DNA from: Micromonospora gifhornensis
GTDB taxonomy: Bacteria; Actinomycetota; Actinomycetes; Mycobacteriales; Micromonosporaceae
Assembly (NCBI RefSeq): GCF_016863515.1
Contig: NZ_BOPA01000002.1
Coordinates: 1-64,000, forward strand
Direction: 5' to 3'
Length of the DNA: 64,000 bases
Shown: in pieces, positions 52,823 to 62,400 of the stretch
Layout of the letters: every line of letters begins with the position of its first letter
How positions within the stretch are numbered: position 1 is the stretch's first letter
Program-made: the position numbers and the translations under genes
The notes under the pieces: model-generated
What the model saw: the letters and a program-made list of their open reading frames with translations, nothing else
Told to the model about the DNA's origin: nothing
Databases searched by the model: none

Positions 52823-52856
52823 GCGGCCCCTCCCGATCGGGTTCGGGAGGGGCCGC
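52823..52856 (-). terminator. Hairpin after the alpha-amylase gene
   Basis: GCGGCCCCTCCCGA-tcgggt-TCGGGAGGGGCCGC, a 14-bp perfect stem 14 bases past the minus-strand stop at 52870. A strong terminator candidate. Confidence 0.8.
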
Positions 52857-52869
52857 ACGGTGGGTACGG

Positions 52870-55053
52870 TCAGCGCCAGGTGTCGGTCAGGGTCACCGAG
52901 CCGGACGCGGTGGCGGTGCGGTTCGCGCCCGACTCCCAGACCACCTGGCCGGAGTCGGTGCGCTTGACGTATTTGTAGGAAAAGGCGGTGCCCGCCGGCA
53001 GGCTCAGCTGCCCGGTCCACACCGGGTACGCCGTCGGCGAGAGTCGTACCCCCTTGGCCGGGTCCCAGCCGCCGAGGGCGGGCAGGTCACCGACGACGTA
53101 GACGTGCTGGCCGTACGTGGTGCTCGCGGTGGCCTGGAAGGAGACCGTGGCCTCGCCGGGCGGGTTGGTGGCCGGCTGGTTCCAGGTCACCGTGAAGGTC
53201 GTCCCGCCGGTGCCGGTGCGGTTGGGGTCGTTCTCCCACTGCACGCCGTTGCCGACCTTTACCAGCTTCCACTCGAAGGCGGTACCGGCCGGGACGTCGA
53301 CCGCGCCGCTCCAGGTCGGGTAGCTGCCCGAGGTGGTGGACAGCTTCACCCCGTTGGCCGGGTTCCAGGAGCCGAGCTGCGGGATCGAACCGACCACGTA
53401 CACCTCCTGGCCGGGGTTGGTGGTGACGGTGGCGGTGAAGCGGGTCGACCCGGCCGGCTGCGACGGGCTCGCCGTCGGCGTCGGGGAGGCGGTCGGGGAA
53501 GCGGTGGGCGTGACGGTCGGAGTGGCCGTCGGGGTCGGGCCGTCCAGGCGCGCCTCGACGTGCAGGGCCACCGCCTGGTCAGCCGGGATGGCGGCGCTGA
53601 AGCTGCCGCCCGAGACGGTCACCGCTCCGCCGGGGCAGGCCCCGGTCGACCGGTCGTACGCGCCCCGACCCACGTTGCAGTACCGGCCGTCCGGCAGTGA
53701 GGTGCTGAAGCTGCGGCTCCACGTGCTGCCGGTGGCGTTGAAGGCGGCGTACCCCCGGTTGCCCCGGGCGAACGCGAGCCGGCCGTTGCCGTCGGTGACC
53801 ACCGAGGCGATGCCGGTGCCGGCGACCGCGTTGCGGAAGCCCGGCATGCCGGCCACCCCCGCGTCGCGGTGCTCGCAGATCCAGGCGCTGCTGGTGCAGT
53901 CCGTGGCCAGGGTGGTGCCGTTGGAGGCACTCGGCGGGCCCTGCCCGTGCACCGAGCCGAACGCGTAGCTCGACATCAGCTGGGGCCGGCCGTACGGGTG
54001 GGCCATCATGAACGTGTCCGCCAGGTAGTAGCGGGCACCGTTCTTGTAGGTGAGCGTCGGAGTCTCCCGCTGGGTGTCGTGGTTGTCGATGAACACCACC
54101 GCCTGCTGTCCGGTCAGGCCACCGTAGTGGGGCAGGTTGCCCAGCTGCGCGATGTTGCCGTCGCGGAAGGCCGACGAGACCGACCGCTGGTAGTCGAAGT
54201 TGGTCACCCCGCCGTACGGCGCGTACGCGGTGTAGGGGATCGTGCCGTCGCCGTACACCTCGTGGAACAGGTCCGGTCGGCCGCCGAAGCCGGGCACGTC
54301 ACGCAGCCGGTTGATGATGTCGGCCAGGTGCGACTCCTGCACGTGCTTGGCCGCGTCCACCCGGAACCCGGCCACGCCCAGGTCGATCACCGCGTTCATG
54401 TACTTGGCGATCTTCCGCCGTACCTCGGGGTCGGCGGTGTTGAGGTCGGCCAGGTCGAGCAGCTCGCAGTCCTGGACCTCCTGCTTGTTGCCCCAGTTGT
54501 TGATCCTGCGGTAGCAGGGCCCGAAGTCGGCGTAGCCGTAGCTGTCGCCGGAACCGTCGTTGAACAGGTTCGGGTAGCTGTACTTGCCGTAGACCGTGCC
54601 GGCACTGCCCGGACCGGCACCTGCCGAGCCGGTGCCGCTCATGTGGTTGAGCACCATGTCCACGTAGATCTTCACGCCCTGCGCGCGGCAGCGCTCGACC
54701 ATGTCGACGAACTGGGCCTTCGATCCGCGCCGGGTGGCGTCCAACCGGTACGACACCGGCTGGTAGTCCTGCCACCACGGGTAGGTGGCGCCCTCGGCGC
54801 TGGGCAGCACCACGTGTTCCTGCGGCGGTGAGACCTGAACCCCGCCCCAGCCGTTCGGGCCGAGGTTTGTCTCGCACTCCTCGGCGATGGAGTCCCACCG
54901 CCACTGGAACAGGTGAACGATGGCGTCGCCGTTGGCGCGTACCTCGGCTGCGCTGGCCGGGGCGGTGGTGGCGGCGACGACGGTGAGGCTGGCCGCGACA
55001 AGTGTCGCGGCCAGGGCCGCGGGTATCGCGGCGCGGGGACGGGGAACTCGCAC
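52870..55053 (-). CDS. Secreted alpha-amylase (GH13) with two CBM20 domains
   Basis: A 727-residue secreted starch-degrading enzyme. The signal peptide ends near ASA (residue 35). The catalytic (beta/alpha)8 barrel (about 38-400) has the regions DMVLNH, GFRVDAAKH (nucleophile Asp), FHEVYG (acid/base Glu) and FIDNHDTQ (Asp). A C domain, a Thr/Pro linker (PTPTATPTVTPTASPT) and two CBM20-like starch-binding domains (about 540-630 and 635-727) follow. It is similar to Streptomyces alpha-amylases but with a duplicated CBM20. Two clusters of TGCAAG-type repeats upstream may be operators for a maltose regulator. Confidence 0.95.
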   Translation of the reverse strand: MRVPRPRAAIPAALAATLVAASLTVVAATTAPASAAEVRANGDAIVHLFQWRWDSIAEECETNLGPNGWGGVQVSPPQEHVVLPSAEGATYPWWQDYQPVSYRLDATRRGSKAQFVDMVERCRAQGVKIYVDMVLNHMSGTGSAGAGPGSAGTVYGKYSYPNLFNDGSGDSYGYADFGPCYRRINNWGNKQEVQDCELLDLADLNTADPEVRRKIAKYMNAVIDLGVAGFRVDAAKHVQESHLADIINRLRDVPGFGGRPDLFHEVYGDGTIPYTAYAPYGGVTNFDYQRSVSSAFRDGNIAQLGNLPHYGGLTGQQAVVFIDNHDTQRETPTLTYKNGARYYLADTFMMAHPYGRPQLMSSYAFGSVHGQGPPSASNGTTLATDCTSSAWICEHRDAGVAGMPGFRNAVAGTGIASVVTDGNGRLAFARGNRGYAAFNATGSTWSRSFSTSLPDGRYCNVGRGAYDRSTGACPGGAVTVSGGSFSAAIPADQAVALHVEARLDGPTPTATPTVTPTASPTASPTPTASPSQPAGSTRFTATVTTNPGQEVYVVGSIPQLGSWNPANGVKLSTTSGSYPTWSGAVDVPAGTAFEWKLVKVGNGVQWENDPNRTGTGGTTFTVTWNQPATNPPGEATVSFQATASTTYGQHVYVVGDLPALGGWDPAKGVRLSPTAYPVWTGQLSLPAGTAFSYKYVKRTDSGQVVWESGANRTATASGSVTLTDTWR

Positions 55054-55102
55054 GGGCCCTCCTCGGGGGACGGTCAGGCAGCGGTGGTGGTAGCCAACGT
55101 TT

Positions 55103-55232
55103 CCTGCAAGTTATGCAAGAAGTTGCGATGATGCGTGACCGTAACAGCGACATCGATGCTTGGGAACCTCTGATTCACACGTCGCCCGTATGAAGAACAA
55201 GCCCTTGCGGACGCCTGCAATCACTGCAAGGA
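55103..55232 (-). promoter_or_regulatory. Candidate maltose-regulator operators of the amylase promoter
   Basis: CTGCAAGTTATGCAAG (55104-55119) is a direct repeat of TGCAAG spaced by three bases. Further CTTGCGG and CTGCAAG motifs lie at 55205 and 55226. Direct repeats of TGCAAG/CTTGCAG-type sequences upstream of amylase genes are operators for the LacI-type MalR in actinomycetes. Inference by similarity. Confidence 0.5.
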
Positions 55233-55321
55233 TTTGCGTCCACTTCGTTCGAAACAACCGGTGGCTCACACCGGCGGCACAAGTCGGGGCGGTACGGTCG
55301 TGAGCTTTCTATGCTCGACTC

Positions 55322-56251
55322 ATGGAACTGCGGATCTTCACCGAACCCCAACAGGGCGCGACCTACGACGACCTGCTCGCCGTGGCCCGTCGCGCCGAGG
55401 AGACGGGCTTCGGCGCCTTCTTTCGCTCGGACCACTACCTGAAGATGGGGTCGGTAAGTGGCGACCCCGGCCCCACCGACGCCTGGACGACCCTGGCCGG
55501 ACTGGCCCGTGACACCCGCTCCATCCGGCTCGGCACGCTGATGACCGCCGCGACGTTCCGGCTGCCCGGCCCGCTCGCCATCACCGTCGCGCAGGTCGAC
55601 CAGATGAGCGGCGGACGGGTCGAGCTGGGCATCGGCACCGGCTGGTACGACGCCGAGCACAGCGCGTACGGGATTCCGTTCCCGGCGCTGGGGGAGCGGT
55701 TCGACCGGCTCGAAGAGCAACTCGCGATCATCACCGGGATGTGGCGGACCCCGGCGGGGCAGACGTTCGACTACACCGGCCGCCACTACCAGGTCAGCGA
55801 CTCACCAGCGCTGCCGAAGCCGGTGCAGCGGCCGCACCCGCCGATCCTGCTCGGCGGCATGGGCGCGAAGCGTACGCCGCAACTGGCCGCCCGCTACGCC
55901 GACGAGTTCAACCTGCCGTTCGTCTCGATCGCCGACACCGTCACCCAGTTCGAGCGGGTCCGGGCGGCCTGCGAGCGCATCGACCGGGACCCGACCGAGC
56001 TGGTCTGGTCCAACGCGCTGGTGCTCTGCTGCGGCAAGGACGACGCCGAGGTGGCCCGCCGGGCCGCCGCGATCGGCCGGGAGCCCGACGAGCTGCGCGA
56101 GAACGGCGTGGCCGGCACCCCCGCCGAGGTCGTCGACAAGATCGGCCAGTACGCCGCCGTCGGCAGCCAGCGCATCTACCTGCAGGTGCTCGACCTGGGC
56201 GACCTGGACCACCTGGACCTGGTCGCCGGTGAGGTGATGCGCCAGCTCTGA
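55322..56251 (+). CDS. LLM class F420-dependent oxidoreductase
   Basis: A 309-residue luciferase-like TIM-barrel oxidoreductase. Typical strings are LAVARRAEETGFGAFFRSDHY near 20-40, TRSIRLGTLMTAATFR near 63-78, GGRVELGIGTGWYD near 97-110 and PPILLGGMGAKR near 170. Members use cofactor F420 or FMN; the substrate is unknown. The ATG lies 268 bases after the divergent amylase start. This is an ordinary actinobacterial gene. Confidence 0.9.
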   Translation: MELRIFTEPQQGATYDDLLAVARRAEETGFGAFFRSDHYLKMGSVSGDPGPTDAWTTLAGLARDTRSIRLGTLMTAATFRLPGPLAITVAQVDQMSGGRVELGIGTGWYDAEHSAYGIPFPALGERFDRLEEQLAIITGMWRTPAGQTFDYTGRHYQVSDSPALPKPVQRPHPPILLGGMGAKRTPQLAARYADEFNLPFVSIADTVTQFERVRAACERIDRDPTELVWSNALVLCCGKDDAEVARRAAAIGREPDELRENGVAGTPAEVVDKIGQYAAVGSQRIYLQVLDLGDLDHLDLVAGEVMRQL

Positions 56252-56253
56252 CG

Positions 56254-56652
56254 TCAGCGGACCGACGAGCGCACCACGGTGTCCAGCCGACCGTCCCGGT
56301 CACTGTCCAGGTAGGTGACGTCCGGGATCCCGTCACCGTCGAGGTCGAACTGCACCACGTCGGCCACCCCGTCGCCGTCGACGTCGGTGACCACCTGCAC
56401 CGAGCCGTCCAGGTGCCGGCTGACGATCGACCGGCCGCCGCCCGCCTGCCGCGGCGGCGGCCCCGGGGTGGGCACCGGCGTCGGCGCCGGTCCAGGCGTC
56501 GGGTTCGGTTGCGGGCCGGGCTGGCTCGCCACATCCGAGGCGTACGCCCCGGCCGGGCCGCTGGCCGGCTCGACGCCGCTGCCGCCCGGATCGATCTCCT
56601 CCTCGGAGGGGTACACGTCGCCACGAGGGGCGGGATCACGGTAGCTGCTCAT
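56254..56652 (-). CDS. Acidic protein with calcium-loop (FG-GAP/EF-hand-like) repeats
   Basis: A 132-residue protein. The first 70 residues are Pro- and Gly-rich and look disordered. The C-terminal part has three consecutive Asp-rich loops: VDGDGVADVV, DLDGDGIPDV and DSDRDGRLDT, each about 12 residues apart, resembling dockerin, EF-hand or thrombospondin-type calcium sites. There is no signal peptide. The ATG at 56652 shares a 59-base gap with the alditol oxidase gene on the other strand. Confidence 0.7.
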   Translation of the reverse strand: MSSYRDPAPRGDVYPSEEEIDPGGSGVEPASGPAGAYASDVASQPGPQPNPTPGPAPTPVPTPGPPPRQAGGGRSIVSRHLDGSVQVVTDVDGDGVADVVQFDLDGDGIPDVTYLDSDRDGRLDTVVRSSVR

Positions 56653-56711
56653 CGGCGTAGGGTTCCCCGACGGAGCCGGCGGTAACCGCCGCCGCGGAGA
56701 AGGGGGTCGCA

Positions 56712-57947
56712 GTGCCGACGCACCGTAACTGGGCAGGCAACATCCAGTACTCCGCCCGGGCGTACCACCGGCCGACAACTGTGGCGGAGCTGGCGACACT
56801 TGTGGCCGGCAGCGACCGGATCCGGGCGGTGGGCAGCGGACACTCCTTCAACCCGCTCGGCGACACCACAGGCGACCTGGTCACCCTGGCCGGACTGCCG
56901 GCGGACGTACGGCTGGACGAGGAACGCCGTACCGTCGACGTCCCGGCCGCCATGCGCTACGGCGACCTGGCGAGCTGGCTGCACGAGCGGGGGTACGGCC
57001 TGGCCAATCTCGCCTCCCTGCCGCACATCTCGGTGGCCGGCGCGATCGCGACCGGCACCCACGGCTCCGGCGAGCGCAACGGCAACCTGGCCACCGCCGT
57101 CGCCGGTCTGGAACTGGTCACCGCCACCGGCGAGCTGCGCACCGTGCACCGCGACAGCGACGACTTCGCCGCGATGGTGGTCTCCCTCGGGGCGCTGGGC
57201 ATCGTCACCCGGGTCACCCTGGACGTGCTGCCGACCTTCGACCTGCGCCAGTACGTCCACCTCGACCTGCCCCGCCCGGCGCTGGACGAGGCGCTCGGGT
57301 CGGCGTACAGCGTCAGTGTCTTCACCGACTGGCGCTCGACGCGCGGCACCCAGGTCTGGCGCAAACAGCTCGCGGACGCGCCCGCGCCCCCGGCGGGCTG
57401 GCTCGGCACCACGGCGGCCGACCGGCCCTGCCATCCGGTGCCCGGCATGCCGACGGCCAACTGCACCGAACAGCTCGGCGTGCCCGGGCCGTGGCACGAG
57501 CGGCTGCCGCACTTCCGGCTCGGTTTCACCCCGAGCAGCGGCGACGAACTGCAATCCGAGTACCACCTGCCGCGCGCCGACGCGGCCGACGCGCTTGCCG
57601 CCCTCGACGAGGTGGCACACCTGATCGCCCCGGTGCTGCAGATCAGCGAACTGCGGACCATCGCCGCCGACGACCTCTGGCTCAGCCCGCAGTACCACCG
57701 CGACAGCCTCGCGATCCACTTCACCTGGATCGCCGACACGACACGGGTGCTGCCGGTGGTCGCCGAGGTGGAACGGGCGCTGGCCCCCTTCGCACCCCGG
57801 CCGCACTGGGGCAAGGTCTTCACCACCGCCCCCGAGGCGATCGCCGCCACCTACCCCCGCTGGTCCGACTTCACCACCCTGCTGCACCACCTGGACCCCA
57901 CCGCCAAGTTCAACACCCCCGCCCTCAACCCCCTCTTCCCCCGCTGA
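56712..57947 (+). CDS. aldO: Alditol oxidase (FAD-binding, xylitol/sorbitol oxidase-like)
   Basis: A 411-residue flavoprotein that closely follows Streptomyces coelicolor AldO (about 418 residues). NWAGNI at the start, GSGHSFN with H44 as the covalent FAD site, ASLPHISVAG and GTHGSGERNG match the vanillyl-alcohol-oxidase FAD domain. Substrate-domain residues are in HPVPGMP, NCTEQ, ELRTIA and HWGKVFT. The enzyme oxidises C1 of sugar alcohols to aldehyde, reducing O2 to H2O2. The GTG start has CGGAGAAGGGGG upstream. Confidence 0.9.
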   Translation: MPTHRNWAGNIQYSARAYHRPTTVAELATLVAGSDRIRAVGSGHSFNPLGDTTGDLVTLAGLPADVRLDEERRTVDVPAAMRYGDLASWLHERGYGLANLASLPHISVAGAIATGTHGSGERNGNLATAVAGLELVTATGELRTVHRDSDDFAAMVVSLGALGIVTRVTLDVLPTFDLRQYVHLDLPRPALDEALGSAYSVSVFTDWRSTRGTQVWRKQLADAPAPPAGWLGTTAADRPCHPVPGMPTANCTEQLGVPGPWHERLPHFRLGFTPSSGDELQSEYHLPRADAADALAALDEVAHLIAPVLQISELRTIAADDLWLSPQYHRDSLAIHFTWIADTTRVLPVVAEVERALAPFAPRPHWGKVFTTAPEAIAATYPRWSDFTTLLHHLDPTAKFNTPALNPLFPR

Positions 57948-58034
57948 CCCCCCCCACCCACCCCGCCCCGCGTCCCGCCCGCCCCGCCCCGCGGTCCCGC
58001 CCGCCCCGCCCGCGGTCCCGCCCGCCCTGCCCCG

Positions 58035-58110
58035 CGTCGATCTTGCAGTTTTGGTCGCTGATACGCCCCTTTTCAGGGCATTTACGCCGACAGGAAGTGC
58101 AAGATCGACG
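58035..58110. repeat. Palindromic element PE-B (76 bases)
   Basis: Perfect 13-bp inverted repeats CGTCGATCTTGCA / TGCAAGATCGACG end a 76-base segment. Inside, GCCC and GGGC with short stems (GTCG, CGAC) continue a hairpin. It lies between the convergent genes ending at 57947 and 58167, in an otherwise C-rich stretch, and could be a terminator for both or a small mobile element. Its AAGATC arm recalls the palindrome at 3494-3543. Confidence 0.75.
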
Positions 58111-58166
58111 GTGCTGTGGCGGTGCTGAGGGCGGGGGCGGGGGCGGGGCGAGGGTGGGGGTGTGGG

Positions 58167-59306
58167 TTAGTGGTCGGTGGTGACCTGGGTGCGGAGGTGG
58201 CCGCGTTGGACGGCGCGGCTGATGTCGCTGGGGGAGACGATGCCTACCAGGTTGCCGTTGGCTACTACCAGGGCTCGGCCGTCGGCGCATTCGCTGAGGC
58301 GGGGCAGCAGGTCGGTGAGCTGCTCGTCGGGGGAGGTGAGCACCAGGTCGTCGGCTCGGCAGGCCACCGCCTCCAGGGTGGTGCTGCTGCGCTGGTCGCT
58401 CGGCACGCCGCGCACCCGGTCGAGGGTGACCAGGCCGACGGGTCGTCCGTCCTCGGTCAGCGGCAGCGCCGTGTGCCGGTACGCGAACAGGTAGTTGTCG
58501 ACGAAGTCGGCCACGGTCAGCTCACCCGAGGCGGTCTGCGGCTGGGGGGTCATCACCTCGCCGACCCGTACCCCGCGCAGTGCGCTGCCCATCCGGGCCT
58601 GCCGTTCCTCCATGCTGGCCGCGCCGATCAGGAACCAGCCGATCAGCGCCAACCAGAGCCCCCCGAAGCCGGCGCCGCTGAGGAACCGCCACAACCCCAG
58701 CCCGATCAGCACCACGCCGAGCACCCAACCCGCCCGGGCCGCCACCACCGACGCCCGGGTCCGGTCCCCGGTGGCCTTCCACACCGCCGCGCGCAGCAGC
58801 CGCCCGCCGTCCAGCGGCGCCGCCGGCAGGACGTTGAACAGGGCCAGCAGCAGGTTGATGCCGGCCAGCCAGGCCATCACGCCCAGCAGCAGCCCGTGCA
58901 CCCCGGCCACCCCGAGGACCATCGCGATCACCCCGAAGAACGCCCCGATGATCAGGCTGACCAGCGGTCCGACGCCCGCGATGCGCAACTCCGCGCCCGG
59001 CGTACGGGCCTCGCCCCGCAGTTCGGCGACCCCACCGAAGAGCCACAGCGTGATCCCCTGTACGCCCAGCCCGTTGCGCTTGGCCACCACCGCGTGGGAC
59101 ACCTCGTGGGCGAGCAGACCCAGGAAGAAGACCACCGCCGCGGCCAGACCCGCGAAGACGTACGCGACGACCGGGCGACCCGGGTACGACGCCGGGAACA
59201 GGTTCGCCGACAACCCCCACCAGATCAGCGCGAAGATGACCAGGACACTCCAGTTCACGCCGACCGGTACGCCCGCGATCCGACCGAGCCCGAAACTCGC
59301 CCTCAT
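58167..59306 (-). CDS. Site-2 protease (M50 family) with CBS domains
   Basis: A 379-residue membrane protease. The zinc site HEVSH is near residue 66, and NVLPAAPLDGG near 158 supplies the third ligand and the active-site turn. Six hydrophobic segments are visible in the first 230 residues. Two CBS domains follow (VMTPQPQTAS near 255; ALVVANGNLVGIVSPSDISRAV near 350). Such proteases cut membrane-bound regulators; CBS domains may sense adenosine nucleotides. The ATG at 59306 is chosen over an extension of 56 codons, which lacks the family pattern. Confidence 0.93.
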   Translation of the reverse strand: MRASFGLGRIAGVPVGVNWSVLVIFALIWWGLSANLFPASYPGRPVVAYVFAGLAAAVVFFLGLLAHEVSHAVVAKRNGLGVQGITLWLFGGVAELRGEARTPGAELRIAGVGPLVSLIIGAFFGVIAMVLGVAGVHGLLLGVMAWLAGINLLLALFNVLPAAPLDGGRLLRAAVWKATGDRTRASVVAARAGWVLGVVLIGLGLWRFLSGAGFGGLWLALIGWFLIGAASMEERQARMGSALRGVRVGEVMTPQPQTASGELTVADFVDNYLFAYRHTALPLTEDGRPVGLVTLDRVRGVPSDQRSSTTLEAVACRADDLVLTSPDEQLTDLLPRLSECADGRALVVANGNLVGIVSPSDISRAVQRGHLRTQVTTDH

Positions 59307-59430
59307 GCCTGGGTGATACCCCCGGAGGCTAAACCCATGCCCGAGTCGAAAACGCCGGCTGAGCCGCAGCCAGGTAAAGTGCGATGGCTGAGCCGGATCG
59401 TTTGCCGGTCGGGGGTGGAGGAGTCGGCGC

Positions 59431-62400
59431 ATGCGTGAGGATTCGCCGCGCTGGGAGCAGATCAACGCCAGCATCCATCACGAGGAGCAGGACGGGCTGC
59501 GCGAGCTGGCCAGCTACCTGCCGGACGTCGACCCCTTCCATGTCTGGGCGAACGTCGAATTCGTCGGCACCGACGGCTCGATCAACGAGGTTGATGCGCT
59601 GGTGCTCACTCCCAGCGGGCTTTATGTGCTGGAACTCAAGCACTGGCAGGGTGAGATCCACGGCGACGGAACGCAGTGGGTGCGTCGGTTCAACAACCAC
59701 CGCCTGACTCCGGAAGACAACCCCTACATCCTGGCCAACCGGAAGGCCAAGCGGCTGGCCAGCCTGATCCGCTACTACGCCCGGCAGCAGGGCCGAAAGG
59801 ACGAGGCACCGTACGTCGGCACGGCGGTGTTCCTGCATGCCAGGAACATGAACGCCCGCGGTCTGGACGCCATCGGCCGCCAGCATGTCTACGGCCTGCC
59901 AGGAAACGACTCGGACCTGCCCAGCATCAAGGAGTTGCTGCTCAGCGCACCGCGTAACCCGGCGCACCGGGTCGACGCGGCCCGGGCCCGCCAGATCATC
60001 GAACTGGTCCGGGGCGCGAAGATCCGACCGTCGGTGGCGGATCGCAAGATCGGCCAACTGCTGCTGCATCCGAAGCCGTTCGCCGAGGGCCTGGGCTGGC
60101 AGGACTTCCTTGGCGGGCATGTGATGGACACCGCGTTGGTGCGACGGGTGCGCTTCTACCTGACCAGCCGCGCGGCCGAGCACGAGGTGCCGGCGATCCG
60201 CCGGGCGGCGGAGCGGGAGTTCCGCCTGTTGCAGGGCATCCACCATCCTGGGGTGGCGCGGGCCCACGACCTGGTCGAGCATCCGTGGGGGCCAGCGGTC
60301 GTCTTCGAACATCAGAAGGACTGGGTACGCCTGGACCAGTGGCTGTTGCGGCGCGGGAACTCGTTGACGCTCGCCCAACGGCTGCAACTGGTGCAGGAGC
60401 TCGCCGAGATCGTCGACTACGCGCATTCCCGCCGGCTGGCGCACCGGGCGCTCTCGCCCCGGGCGGTCTACGTCGCTGACCCGGACGGGCCACGACCGAC
60501 GCTTGTGGTGACCGACTGGCAGACCGGTGGCCAGTTGAAGGGGACGACCGAGCTCACCCGGTTGGGGCCGTCCAGCGACCCGGCGAGCCTGGAGCTGTTC
60601 TTCGATGACGAAGTCCGCTGCTACCAGGCGCCCGAGGCGGAGAACGCCACCGCGCTGCCCGGCCATCAGCTCGACGTCTTCTCGCTCGGCGCGATCGCCT
60701 ACCGGATTCTCGCCGGCAGCCCACCGGCGGCGAGCCCGGAGGAACTGGTCAGCGCAGTCCGAGACAGCGGGCTGCACCTGGATGCCGTCGTCGACGGGAT
60801 GCCACACACGCTTGTCACCCTGGTCTACGACGCGACCCGTGGCGATCCTGGGCAGCGGATTTCCAGTGTCGCGGCGATCCGCGCCGGGCTGGAAAAGGTG
60901 TGGGAGGAGCTGACCGCTCCGGAACCCGAGCCGGTGACCGATCCGCTCTCGGCGCATCGCGGCGACGTCCTAGACGGTGGCTTGGAGGTCAAGGATCGGC
61001 TCGGGTCCGGTGCCACCGCCGTCGCCCTGTTGGTCCGGCGACCGGGGGATGCCGACGACACGGTACTGAAGGTTGCCCGCGACGAACAGCATGAGGAACG
61101 GCTGACCGCGGAGGCGCGTACCCTCGCGGGTTTGAAGCATCCCCAGGTGGCCGCGCTGGTCGACGGCCCGGTGCGGGTCGGCGGCCGGACCGCCTTGCTG
61201 TTGGAGAGCGCCGGCAGGCAGACCCTTGCCGAGGAGTTGCGCGGCGGGCGGCTCGCGCTGGACCTGCTGGAGCGGTACGGACGGGATCTGCTCGACATCG
61301 TCAACTACCTCGACGGGCAGGGAGTCTGGCACCGAGACCTGAAACCGGCAAACCTGGCGGCCCGGCCCCGCCCCAAGGACAAGCAGCCGCACCTGTGCGT
61401 CTTCGACTTCTCGCTGTCGGAGACGCCCGCCGATCGGATCACCGCTGGCACTGTCGGCTACCTCGATCCGTTCCTCGGGCCACCGCGCCGGCTGCGTTAC
61501 GACGCCGCGGCGGAACGCTTCGCGGCGGCCGTCGTGCTCTACGAGATGGCAACGGGCACGCTGCCCAGATGGGGCGACAACGCCAACCCGGCGGCGATCC
61601 GCGACGAGGTGACCCTGGAGGCCAGCGCGTTCGACCCCGCCGTCGCCGACCGGCTGGTGGAGTTCTTCCGACGGGCGCTGGCCCGCGAGGCAGCGGCCCG
61701 GTTCGACACCGTCGACGAGATGACCGACGCCTGGCGGGCCATCTTCCAGCAGATCCCGAAGGCGGCACCGAGCGGACCGGCGGTACCAGGGCTGACCCGG
61801 GAGGCGCCACTGGCTGCCGCCGAGCTGACCGACCGCGCCCGGTCGGCGCTGGAACGGCTTGGCATGGTCACTGTCGGAGACCTGCTCGACGCGGAACCGT
61901 CGGTCCTGACCCGGGCCAAGGGCGTGCCCGACGCCACCCGCAAGGAAATCCTCGCCAAGGCTCGGGCGCTGCGCACGGTCGTGCCAGCCGGCACCGAAAC
62001 CGCCGGTACGCCGGACCGGCCGCTGGCGCAGGGAGTGGAGGCGCTCTGCGCCACTCTCCTTCCCGGGCCCACGTCGCGCAACTATCGAACCTTGGCTGTG
62101 CTGTTGGGGCAGGCGCCGGCCGATGACGGGACGTTCCTGTCCTGGCCCGCGCAGAAAGACGTGGCCGGGATCGTCGGGCGCAGCCAGCCACAGATCTCCA
62201 AACTGCTCACCGCGCAGGCAAAAGTGTGGTGGGCCGAGCCGGCGTTGACTGCGGTCCGCAACGAGATCGTGGCATTGCTCGACGCCCGCGGTGGGGTGAT
62301 GTCGGCCGTGGAGCTGGCCGAGGCGCTGATGGCGGCGCGCGGCTCCTACACCTCCGGCTTGAAACGCCTGCCCCAGGCGATCGGTCTGATCCGAGCCGCC

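Noticed and set aside
57948..58034. C- and CCCGC-rich tract resembling a tandem repeat
   Set aside because: Low-complexity GC-rich DNA with irregular units. No array structure, no CRISPR-like spacers.
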